5,071 nt of DNA from Endomicrobium sp. (GCA_031264895.1 JAISDI010000151.1:1-5071), one strand, 5' to 3'; shown: positions 1 through 5,071, counted from the stretch's first letter. The notes: generated by a model not told the origin, from the letters alone. Made by a program: numbers and translations.

Positions 1-3
1 GAA

Positions 4-52
4 CTTCGGGCATGACGACAAAAATGATTTCACTCGTTTGTCATTCCCGAAG
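4..52. repeat. Imperfect inverted repeat, left-edge hairpin
   Basis: CTTCGGGCATGAC at 4-16 pairs with GTCATTCCCGAAG at 40-52, 12 of 13 positions, leaving a loop of 23 nt. The right arm overlaps the left arm of the hairpin at 43-67, so the two structures exclude each other. The left arm looks like the right end of another alpha module whose other half lies outside the window. Confidence 0.7.
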
Positions 53-67
53 GTTTTTATCGGGAAT
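43..67 (-). repeat. Alpha module: dRS3-like hairpin
   Basis: ATTCCCGA at 43-50 and TCGGGAAT at 60-67 are perfect 8-bp arms around a 9-nt loop. On the minus strand it reads TGGATTCCCGA, nine bases, TCGGGAATGAC, matching the module at 381-405 in sequence, arm length and loop length. The ATTCCC...GGGAAT outline resembles neisserial dRS3 repeats and similar dispersed palindromes of other bacteria. It is followed on the minus-strand 5' side by a gamma linker. Confidence 0.8.
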
Positions 68-95
68 CCATTTTGTCTTTTCGCTTTTTGTCGCC
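68..95 (-). repeat. Gamma linker, inverted copy
   Basis: Read on the minus strand this is GGCGACAAAAAGCG followed by AAAAGACAAAATGG, and it runs straight into the alpha hairpin at 43-67. It matches the linkers at 354-380 and 1173-1198, which also sit directly before an alpha hairpin, so gamma and alpha behave as one composite unit. Confidence 0.65.
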
Positions 96-150
96 ATCAC
101 AATATTTAAACTATTTGTCATCAACCCACTGCGTATATTGAACATGAAAT

Positions 151-229
151 TTAGAACCTTGCGCATACGGCAAATCCCCCGTCCGGAGACATTGTCTCCG
201 TCCACCCCCTTTAAAAAGTGGGAATTACG
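151..229 (+). repeat. Beta module, copy 1
   Basis: It starts with TTAGAACC, contains ACGGCAAATCCCCCGTC, then a variable centre (the palindrome at 184-200), then CCACCCCCTTT and AAAAAGTGGGAATTACG. The outer parts are shared with the copies at 285-355, 840-909 and 1079-1148, while the centre is not, as if the outer framework were conserved and the middle exchangeable. Confidence 0.8.
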
Positions 230-253
230 ACGAACAGCGAAACGGCAAAATGG
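227..253 (+). repeat. Gamma linker in first tandem unit
   Basis: ACGACGAACAGCG followed by AAACGGCAAAATGG links the first beta copy to the second delta block. Here it is followed by ATCAACCC rather than by an alpha hairpin, unlike the linkers at 354-380 and 1173-1198. Confidence 0.65.
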
Positions 254-284
254 ATCAACCCACTGCGTATATTGAACATGAAAT

Positions 285-355
285 TTAGAACCTTGCGCAT
301 ACGGCAAATCCCCCGTCCGGAGACATTGTCTCCGTCTTTAAAAAGTGGGAATTAC
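285..355 (+). repeat. Beta module, copy 2 (7-bp deletion)
   Basis: Identical to copy 1 up to 336, including the 17-base palindrome at 318-334, but CACCCCC is missing before TTTAAAAAG. It ends in GGGAATTACGG and leads into the gamma-alpha pair at 354-405. Confidence 0.8.
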
Positions 356-380
356 GGCAAACAGCGAAACGGCAAAGTGG
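354..380 (+). repeat. Gamma linker before alpha hairpin
   Basis: ACGGCAAACAGCG followed by AAACGGCAAAGTGG is placed directly between beta copy 2 and the alpha hairpin at 381-405. It is the best preserved example of the beta-gamma-alpha order. Confidence 0.7.
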
Positions 381-405
381 ATCCCCGACAAAGACACTCG
401 GGGAT
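381..405 (+). repeat. Alpha module: perfect hairpin
   Basis: ATCCCCGA at 381-388 and TCGGGGAT at 398-405 form 8-bp perfect arms with a 9-nt loop, followed by GACGACAAA. The arms differ from those at 43-67 at one base per arm, and both arms changed together, so pairing is kept. Confidence 0.8.
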
Positions 406-440
406 GACGACAAAGGAAAAAAGATAGTTTTTAGAAACCT

Positions 441-506
441 CTAATGGAATTTTGGGTTAAAGGGGGTGGATGCGGAGCGGACGGGGGATTTAGCCAAAGG
501 CTCTGA
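441..506 (-). repeat. Beta module, copy 3, inverted and diverged
   Basis: On the minus strand it reads TCAGAGCC..GGC, AAATCCCCCGTCCG, a centre CTCCGCAT, then CCACCCCCTTTAA. The GGGAATTACG end has decayed to an ATTCCATTAG-like sequence. It faces the two plus-oriented beta copies at 151-355. Confidence 0.6.
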
Positions 507-534
507 CGGGGTATTGTGCAAAGCGCTGACGGGG
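493..534 (+). repeat. Short imperfect tandem repeat around CTGACGGGG
   Basis: GCTCTGACGGGG at 500-511 and GCGCTGACGGGG at 523-534 match at 11 of 12 bases with a 23-bp period. Both are preceded by a CAAAG-like stretch. The first unit overlaps the edge of the inverted beta copy, so it may be a small expansion of that edge. Confidence 0.55.
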
Positions 535-606
535 CATCAACCCCAAGAATGACGAGCTATAGCAAACAAACTAAATATTGTCCAATTATTTTCATACGTC
601 TGTTAT

Positions 607-631
607 GACAAACGGCGAAACGGCAACATGG
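607..631 (+). repeat. Gamma linker, isolated copy
   Basis: GACAAACGGCGAAACGGC followed by AACATGG keeps the gamma pattern but is followed by TTCACCCCCGT, a remnant resembling the CCACCCCC part of beta, rather than by an intact module. Confidence 0.55.
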
Positions 632-839
632 TTCACCCCCGTATTAAAATAAGGATAGGTCGCTCACATCTCGCGCCCGCCGCAAGACATGCGCTCCTAC
701 TCGTCGCACTGCGGCTGGGGCAGGCTGCTAAGGAATTACAGCATTTAATAACATTCAGGTATGACTACAGTCCCCACACTGTTGTCATTGCGGCCATCCA
801 GAGACAACGTTTAGCTGTTTTGCTATAGTACAAGTCCAA
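632..839. other. Non-repetitive spacer with GC-rich core, no gene recognised
   Basis: Positions 661-720 hold 42 G or C in 60 bases, clearly above the neighbouring DNA. A plus frame of 66 codons (628-828) covers it, but it has no ribosome binding site that I can see and resembles no family I recognise. It could be a fragment of foreign DNA or a decayed gene. The hairpin at 761-788 lies in its right part. Confidence 0.45.
761..788. repeat. Hairpin with ATGAC ends
   Basis: ATGACTACAGT at 761-771 pairs with ACTGTTGTCAT at 778-788, 10 of 11 positions, around a 6-nt loop CCCCAC. The ATGAC.AC end recalls the border of the alpha modules (ATGACGAC), but the interior is different. No T-run follows on either side, so it is not a typical terminator. 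Confidence 0.6.
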
Positions 840-909
840 TTAGAACGGCAACGGCAAATCCCCCGTCCGCAAAATCGCGGCCACCCCCTTTAAAAAGTGG
901 GAATTAACG
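840..909 (+). repeat. Beta module, copy 4
   Basis: It runs from TTAGAACGG through CAAATCCCCCGTCCGC, the centre AAAATC, GCGGCCACCCCCTTT and AAAAAGTGGGAATTAACG. The centre makes a small stem (GTCCGC with GCGGCC, one mismatch). It is the left arm of the large inverted repeat. Confidence 0.8.
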
Positions 910-926
910 ACAACGATACAATGGAT
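907..926 (+). repeat. Gamma linker, shortened
   Basis: ACGACAACGATACAATGGAT keeps both ends of the gamma linker but lacks the GCGAAACGG middle. It follows beta copy 4 directly, as gamma does after copies 1 and 2. Confidence 0.45.
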
Positions 927-1078
927 TTCTACTTTTGTCGGATAACTTGACCGCTTTTTTTCATGCGTTTGTCGTAACAGACATATGAAATGATGGGGCA
1001 ATGTTTATAGCATTGACAACATACACATCTGTCTGTCCTCTGCAAACAAAGTTTGTCAGGGTCTGTAGTTTTTCCGTT

Positions 1079-1148
1079 CGCCGTAATTCCCACTTTTCTA
1101 AAGGGGGTGTCCGCGATTTTGCGGACGGGGGATTTGCCGTTGCTCTAA
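1079..1148 (-). repeat. Beta module, copy 5, inverted
   Basis: The minus-strand reading reproduces copy 4 from TTAGA to GGGAATTACG. Its centre holds a perfect stem, GTCCGC at 1109-1114 with GCGGAC at 1121-1126 and loop GATTTT. The remainder of a gamma linker (CGAACGG on the minus strand) lies beyond its inner end. Confidence 0.8.
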
Positions 1149-1170
1149 CATATATGCGCAGTTGGTTGAT
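1149..1170 (-). repeat. Delta block, inverted copy
   Basis: The minus strand reads ATCAACCAACTGCGCATATA, close to ATCAACCCACTGCGTATATT that opens both tandem units (120 and 254). As there, delta lies on the TTAGA side of a beta module, so the delta-beta order is preserved in this inverted copy. Confidence 0.6.
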
Positions 1171-1172
1171 TT

Positions 1173-1223
1173 ACGACAACGGCATAGCGGCAACGTGAAT
1201 CGCCGATTAAAACATTCTGGGAT
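1173..1223 (+). repeat. Gamma-alpha composite, degenerate copy
   Basis: ACGACAACGGCATAGCGGCA at 1173-1192 starts a gamma linker that leads into ATCGCCGA (1199-1206), a 9-nt spacer and TCTGGGAT (1216-1223). The layout equals the intact gamma-alpha unit at 354-405, including the loop length, but two of the eight arm positions no longer pair. Confidence 0.6.
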
Positions 1224-1313
1224 GATAAATTTTTGATTCAATGACAATTCAGGGTTTGAGTTTTAAATAGCGGAAGGCTTATCCGGCGGGCAAGATCGGA
1301 AATGAAAATGCGG
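1224..1313. other. Immediate 3' flank of the giant gene, no terminator seen
   Basis: This 90-bp stretch lies just downstream of the stop codon, between it and the last repeat module. On the minus strand I find no stem followed by a T-run. Transcripts of the giant gene may therefore run into the repeat field, where the inverted beta pair would form a long stem. That is inference. Confidence 0.4.
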
Positions 1314-4300
1314 TTATATGGCCGACAGAATAGATTTTTCGGTTTTTATAAGAGGTATTTTTGTATGCTTTCCTACGCTGAGCTTAGGATTGTCGTATAA
1401 GACGTATTTTATGAAAGCGTCCGTATTTTCCGCGTCAAAGTCGCTTGCGAATTTTTTAAATTGCGCTATGTTGTCTTGCGCATAGTCTATCATTTCGGGA
1501 TGAGAGAAAATGTTTGCTCCGTAGTTTTGATTTATCATCCTTCTGTTAACAATATTGTATATGAATCTTCCCCTTGAAATTTCGAGCGCTCCGGTAAGCT
1601 CCTGCGGGGTTAGTTTAAGGTTTACGATTTTATTATATTCTTTATAAGACTTCCTTATTATATCGTAGCCGTTATATTTATATGAGAATTCCTTATAAAA
1701 AGGCCCGTAAATTCCGCTGAACATATAGTCGAAAGCCAAAACGCGCGCAGCCACAGAAGTCCCTCCGAAATCAAAAACTCCGGCCGCGTTTTTGGTTTCT
1801 TCGTCAAAAAATACGTTGTTAAACGCTATGTCAAAGCTTGAAACGGACTGTACGAGACTATTTTGAATTTCGTCTGAAAAATTCTCTTTAAAAATCCTTA
1901 TTTGCTCCATAATAAAATCAAAGTTTTCAAGGGCGATCAAATCCGCTTCGCTCTTTTGAGGTTTTGCGTCTATGTTTTCTTTCAGTTTGATATATTCTTG
2001 TTCCGTTTGTATGACCATATCGTAAATTTCAGGTCTTTTCGGAGCGGTTCCCTGTTCATGATAATCTTTAGAATGGGCGATATTGTCTATAAGGGCATTA
2101 TACGTTGCAAACTCTTCGTAATGTCTGAAATCGGCTTCTTTAGGGTGAGTGGAGATTCCGGCGGGCAGACTTGTTTCAAGAACGAAATATACTCCGTCTT
2201 TTTGAATTAAAACATTGTCTTTGTCTATATTTTTTGCAAGTTTCAGCCGTACAAGCTGCGGAACCTGCAAGCCCTTTTTGTAAATAGTGTTTTGGAAATT
2301 GACGATAAAACGCGCATTATATAAGTCTCTTGTAAGCGCTTTAAAAATAAAATCTCCTTTGTCGGTGTAAAGCCTGAAAACTATCGAAAGATTATTTATT
2401 CCCGTAGTCATTAGTTTTATAGTATAAATTTTCTCTATATCGTAATTTTTAAGAATGAAATCTCTTGTTTCCAAAGTCATCTCTATTTGCTTTTTTTCGT
2501 CAAAAGTTATGCCGCTTTGACGCTCTATGACTTGTCCGGGCAGTATTATTTTGGTTTCGTTTCCGTCTTTATCCAAATAGCCCGTCTGCAGAATTTCTTT
2601 TAGAGACTGCGCCAAATTTTCTGGCTGGAAATACTCGTTTTCGGCCAGCGCTCCGATATTAAATTCAAGCCTGTCTAACAATATTTTATGAACGAACATT
2701 GAAGATTCTACGGAGTCCGCCGGCTTTACTGCGTTTCTTGAAAGAGCTGAAGAGGAATCTATGACGTTAGGTCGTTTTTTAGAATCGTGTTTTTTGAGAG
2801 AGCTGTTTATAACGGTTATTTCAGGATATTTTTGCAGAGCGAATTTAGCTATATCGTCGTCGTTTCCGGCGGAACTTTCCTGCGCTCCCTCAAAAAGCAT
2901 TTCGTCGCCGCTGTAAACGATGTCTTGCGCGTTAACGCCTCCTTCTATGGCGTACAAAAGCGTCTGGTCTTTTCTGTTGCCGGTTTTTTGTATATTTATC
3001 GTAACCATACCGCTGGCTCTTACGCTAAGCCCTGCGCCGGCAAGTTTTTTCTGATAAAAACTTGCTATCCTTGTATTTATATCAGTATGTCTTAACGGAG
3101 ACAAATGCACGGAAGTTTCATTGTCTGCGTTAAATTTTTTATATGTCCCTTGAAGAATTTGTCTTTTAATTTCTTGGTTTAACACGACTCTTTTGTTTCC
3201 CGCGTCCAAAGGGTTTTCCGAGAAGCTAAGCCTGCAATATTCCAGCATAGAAACGATTTTAAGCAGATCCATATAAGCGGTTTCGTCTTTTTGCAAAGAA
3301 GAGTTAATGAATTTTGCCTCTAAAGCGTCGAGAACATTGTCCACATCCTTTGGCGCAAAAGTTTGCCATTTACCGATCAAAGCGTCAAGATTTGCGGTTT
3401 GCGTCTGCCGCAAAATGATCCCAAATAAATCGTCGTTATAAGCCATAGCTTTAAGCGCGGCTTGGGCGGTTTGGTAATAATTGTCTATACCGTCGGCAGC
3501 TTTTACAAAAACGGCGTATAATCCGTCGAAGTCATAGTCCAGGTTTTTAACGGTCTGCCTTACGTAGTCGCGCAACGGCGATATAGAAAGATCCAGTTTT
3601 TCTTTATACGCGGCGTCTTCCTTAAAATCTTTTATCCTTTCGTCCCATACCCAGCGTCTTGCTCCCGTCTCTGTGTAAAAAACCATCTTTTCTTTTAAAA
3701 TTTCCGATACCTTTGAAAATCTTACGTCCAGGCTTTGTTTTCTGTTTCCGGTGATAACCGACGGCACACCCGTTCCGTAGAGAGCCAATTCGCTGAATAT
3801 TTCTTTTGTTTCGTCTGAAAACTCTTCGGTGAAACGGGCTAAATTGCCGTCCATATCGGCAAAAACTCTTAACCTTAACAATTTCTCCATTTTACTCACA
3901 AAATCTTCATTCGCATGAAATTTGCCTTCCGGATTTATATTGAAGTTTAAAGTCTTGCCGTTTTCGCTTTCAAAAAATACGCCGTAATTCGTTCTTGCAA
4001 AGACGCGCATCTTGTGTTTTATAACGTAAACCATCGACGCTCTGTTTACAGGGTTGTCCCATGCGTCTATGGAAATGAGAAAATCTTTTAAATCGCGTAA
4101 AGCTCTTTCGTTTGCATTTATATCGTTAAAATCAAGGACTTTTTGAAAATAAGCGATTGAGCCGCCTATATTTGCGTACGCTTGGCGGCGTTCTTCGGCT
4201 TCAAAATATTTTCTGCCGTTTTCAATATTTTTATGGCGGGCGCGTCCGGTAAGAAGCGGTTCGTCGTCGTTAGGTATGAGATAATTTAAATCTTTTTTCG

Positions 4301-5071
4301 TTTTAGCGATATTATTTAAAAGCTGCTCCGCGCTGCCTCTGGAGTTCGCCATTTTTTCCATATTGCTTACGACGTTAAACTCAACGCCAACGGGGCCGCT
4401 TGTTTTTGCCCAGGCGATTTCAGAAACGTCGCGTTCGACTTTTGCGTAATCGGTCAAATTAGTGTCGTAATTTTTTCCGTCGGTAGAAAATTCAATAAAA
4501 ACTCTACCTTCGTCGCCGAGCGCTTCTTGAAGCAGAGATTCGTCGTTATGCGAAACTTTATATACTCTTAAAAGTCCGCCCTCTTCAAAAGATTTTCTGT
4601 CGTAATAAGAGCCGCTTACGGCAAAAACGGAATTTTGCGCAAACGACTCTTTTATTTTGATTATTTCTTCAGCCGCTTCTTTTTGCTTTGTACGGGACAA
4701 TTGCGATATGTCGAATTTTATTCCGTCTAATGAATTTTTTCCTATTTGCATTTGCGAAATTTGTTTTTTGACGTTCTCAAAATCGTTTTCGTTTTTTATT
4801 TTCCATTCCGCCATAATTTTTATGCCGTTTTCGCGAGCCTGCTTTATAATGGTTCTCATAATAACGGCGTCGGAAACGCTTTGAGCGTCCAATTCAAGGA
4901 CGGCCGTATCGAAACCGTAACTTTTTATTTTTTGAAAAATTTGCGGCTTTGTAAAATCGCTTATATCGTATTGCCCAAAGCGAAATGTCGTAAAAAATTC
5001 CGGTTCGCGCGGAAGATTTTTGTCCGCGGGCAAATAATAGTATTTAAAAATGGCTTTCGCAATTTTTTCAA
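1314..5071 (-). CDS. Giant multidomain protein, C-terminal part: TIM-barrel-like region, HAD phosphatase, APH/NahK-like kinase (5' end outside window)
   Basis: The frame runs from a TAA stop at 1314-1316 to the right edge. The TTG at 5031-5033 has no Shine-Dalgarno and twelve more open codons lie beyond it, so the real start is outside the window. Residues below count that TTG as 1. Residues 41-220 give alternating strands and helices typical of a TIM barrel (AVLEL, IKIMAEW, DGIKFDIS, VFAVSGS, VGVEFN), with DGIKFD resembling the GH13 strand-4 motif. A helical part follows. The HAD domain (388-745) has motif I DMDGN at 393-397, motif II T428 in VITGNR, motif III K688, and motif IV GDE at 709-711 with GND at 723-725. 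A Ser-rich linker (750-778) precedes an APH-fold kinase (about 866-1215): nucleotide loop at 874-890, K898, catalytic loop SFDIAFNNV with D1068 and N1073, Mg-binding D1088. The loop and what follows look most like N-acetylhexosamine 1-kinase, but His is replaced by Ser1066. Only one Cys (600) is visible. A role in sugar-phosphate metabolism is inferred; the substrate is unknown. No signal peptide or membrane segment is seen in this part. Confidence 0.93.
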   Translation of the reverse strand, partial: EKIAKAIFKYYYLPADKNLPREPEFFTTFRFGQYDISDFTKPQIFQKIKSYGFDTAVLELDAQSVSDAVIMRTIIKQARENGIKIMAEWKIKNENDFENVKKQISQMQIGKNSLDGIKFDISQLSRTKQKEAAEEIIKIKESFAQNSVFAVSGSYYDRKSFEEGGLLRVYKVSHNDESLLQEALGDEGRVFIEFSTDGKNYDTNLTDYAKVERDVSEIAWAKTSGPVGVEFNVVSNMEKMANSRGSAEQLLNNIAKTKKDLNYLIPNDDEPLLTGRARHKNIENGRKYFEAEERRQAYANIGGSIAYFQKVLDFNDINANERALRDLKDFLISIDAWDNPVNRASMVYVIKHKMRVFARTNYGVFFESENGKTLNFNINPEGKFHANEDFVSKMEKLLRLRVFADMDGNLARFTEEFSDETKEIFSELALYGTGVPSVITGNRKQSLDVRFSKVSEILKEKMVFYTETGARRWVWDERIKDFKEDAAYKEKLDLSISPLRDYVRQTVKNLDYDFDGLYAVFVKAADGIDNYYQTAQAALKAMAYNDDLFGIILRQTQTANLDALIGKWQTFAPKDVDNVLDALEAKFINSSLQKDETAYMDLLKIVSMLEYCRLSFSENPLDAGNKRVVLNQEIKRQILQGTYKKFNADNETSVHLSPLRHTDINTRIASFYQKKLAGAGLSVRASGMVTINIQKTGNRKDQTLLYAIEGGVNAQDIVYSGDEMLFEGAQESSAGNDDDIAKFALQKYPEITVINSSLKKHDSKKRPNVIDSSSALSRNAVKPADSVESSMFVHKILLDRLEFNIGALAENEYFQPENLAQSLKEILQTGYLDKDGNETKIILPGQVIERQSGITFDEKKQIEMTLETRDFILKNYDIEKIYTIKLMTTGINNLSIVFRLYTDKGDFIFKALTRDLYNARFIVNFQNTIYKKGLQVPQLVRLKLAKNIDKDNVLIQKDGVYFVLETSLPAGISTHPKEADFRHYEEFATYNALIDNIAHSKDYHEQGTAPKRPEIYDMVIQTEQEYIKLKENIDAKPQKSEADLIALENFDFIMEQIRIFKENFSDEIQNSLVQSVSSFDIAFNNVFFDEETKNAAGVFDFGGTSVAARVLAFDYMFSGIYGPFYKEFSYKYNGYDIIRKSYKEYNKIVNLKLTPQELTGALEISRGRFIYNIVNRRMINQNYGANIFSHPEMIDYAQDNIAQFKKFASDFDAENTDAFIKYVLYDNPKLSVGKHTKIPLIKTEKSILSAI

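Larger units (their letters stand above)
120..380 (+). repeat. Tandem duplication of a delta-beta-gamma unit (about 134 and 127 bp)
   Basis: Positions 120-202 and 254-336 are identical over 83 bases. The second copy then lacks seven bases (CACCCCC, 203-209 in copy one). Both copies resume with TTTAAAAAGTGGGAATTACG and end in a gamma linker of the AGCGAAACGGCAAA type. The perfect core implies a recent duplication. Each unit carries the near-palindrome CGGAGACATTGTCTCCG (184-200 in copy one), with 8-bp arms around one base. Confidence 0.93.
556..829. repeat. Imperfect inverted repeat pair 556-575 / 810-829
   Basis: GCTATAGCAAACAAACTAAA at 556-575 matches the reverse complement of 810-829 at 16 of 20 bases. 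The pair brackets the segment containing the GC-rich stretch. A direct repeat GTCCAATTA also lies just inside the left arm (580-588) and just outside the right arm (834-842). This may mark the edges of an old insertion, but the match is modest. Confidence 0.4.
589..990. repeat. Inverted repeat pair 589-614 / 966-990
   Basis: The reverse complement of 589-614 matches 966-991 at 23 of 26 bases. The shared motif is CGTTTGTC.TAACAGAC.TATGAAA. One copy precedes a gamma linker at 607-631; the other lies inside the spacer of the large inverted repeat 840-1148. The motif is not part of alpha, beta, gamma or delta, so it is a fifth dispersed element. Confidence 0.65.
840..1148. mobile_element. MITE-like segment with about 70-bp terminal inverted repeats
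   Basis: A plus beta copy (840-909) and a minus beta copy (1079-1148) face each other. Over 848-890 the two arms differ at one base, and the rest of the arms differs by a few substitutions and short indels. The 169-bp spacer has no open frame of note. Long inverted ends around a short non-coding interior are what a miniature inverted-repeat element looks like. No clear target-site duplication was seen, and single beta copies occur elsewhere, so two independent insertions in opposite orientation are an equal alternative. Confidence 0.5.
1..1313. other. Non-coding repeat field downstream of the giant gene
   Basis: The whole interval from the left edge to the stop codon has no supportable gene. 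It is a mosaic of four short modules (alpha hairpin, beta block, gamma linker, delta block) that recur in both orientations, with less repetitive DNA between them. Longer open frames exist only where repeats happen to lack stops. The two copies of the tandem unit are 134 bp apart, so the duplicated DNA falls in different frames, which argues against coding. No transposase, tRNA, rRNA or CRISPR structure is seen. The individual modules are listed separately. Confidence 0.85.

Noticed and set aside
120..405. CRISPR array
   Set aside because: The repeats are long (over 80 bp), there are only two tandem copies, and there are no short unique spacers of even length.
12..427. Small open frames of 69-88 codons over the tandem repeat on both strands
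   Set aside because: They are built from the repeat units. The duplicated DNA is read in two different frames (offset 134 bp) and on both strands, with no ribosome binding site or domain, so they are chance frames.
628..828. 66-codon plus frame over the GC-rich stretch
   Set aside because: No Shine-Dalgarno that I can see, no recognised family, and its start lies inside a gamma linker. Treated as a spacer.
1001..1198. 65-codon plus frame across beta copy 5
   Set aside because: It runs through an inverted repeat copy, the delta block and a gamma linker, and has no protein features.
1224..1313. Rho-independent terminator for the giant gene
   Set aside because: The GC-rich part near 1280 makes only very short stems and no T-run follows on the minus strand.
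1902..2210. Antisense frame of 102 codons inside the giant gene
   Set aside because: It is opposite a well supported coding region, in the kinase domain. Its hydrophobic look is the usual result of reading the complement of Lys/Glu-rich codons.
2787..3095. Antisense frame of 102 codons opposite the HAD domain
   Set aside because: Same reason: the minus frame carries HAD motifs III and IV here, and the plus frame shows no family features.
5031..5033. TTG as the true start of the giant protein
   Set aside because: The frame continues upstream to the window edge with plausible coding sequence, and no ribosome binding site precedes the TTG.

Overview
The window contains the 3' part of one very long protein gene on the minus strand (stop at 1314, frame still open at 5069 near the right edge) and, beyond its stop codon, about 1.3 kb of non-coding DNA built from short repeats. 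No RNA gene, CRISPR array, transposase, promoter or convincing terminator was found.

Organism: a bacterium of moderate to low GC. The long multidomain carbohydrate-type protein, the A/T-leaning codon choice and the repeat-laden intergenic DNA would suit Elusimicrobiota (Endomicrobium-like) or a related lineage with giant proteins. This is an impression from style, not from a marker gene, and is held at low confidence.

The gene (1314-5071, minus). At least 1,239 codons are followed to a TAA stop. Reading from the N-terminal side there is a beta/alpha region that looks like part of a degenerate glycosidase-type TIM barrel, then a helical stretch, then a HAD-superfamily phosphatase domain with all four motifs but an unusually large insert between motifs II and III. 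After a Ser-rich linker comes an APH-type kinase domain, closest by eye to N-acetylhexosamine 1-kinase (NahK), whose catalytic-loop His is replaced by Ser. A kinase fold and a phosphatase fold on one chain suggest a bifunctional or regulatory protein of sugar-phosphate metabolism. No substrate can be read from the sequence, and the N-terminus lies outside the window.

The repeat field (1-1313). Four modules recur in both orientations. Alpha is a dRS3-like hairpin with 8-bp arms and a 9-nt loop. Beta is a block of about 70 bp running from TTAGA through AAATCCCCCGTCCG and CCACCCCCTTT to GGGAATTACG. Gamma is an AGCGAAACGGCAAA-type linker of about 27 bp. Delta is a block of about 22 bp beginning ATCAACC. 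Gamma-alpha occurs as a fixed pair three times. Delta-beta-gamma forms a tandem duplication at 120-380 with an 83-bp perfectly identical core. Two beta copies face each other at 840-909 and 1079-1148 and make a long inverted repeat resembling a MITE. The arrangement recalls the mosaic intergenic arrays of Neisseria (dRS3/RS elements), by analogy rather than shown homology. A GC-rich stretch at about 655-735 is not explained.
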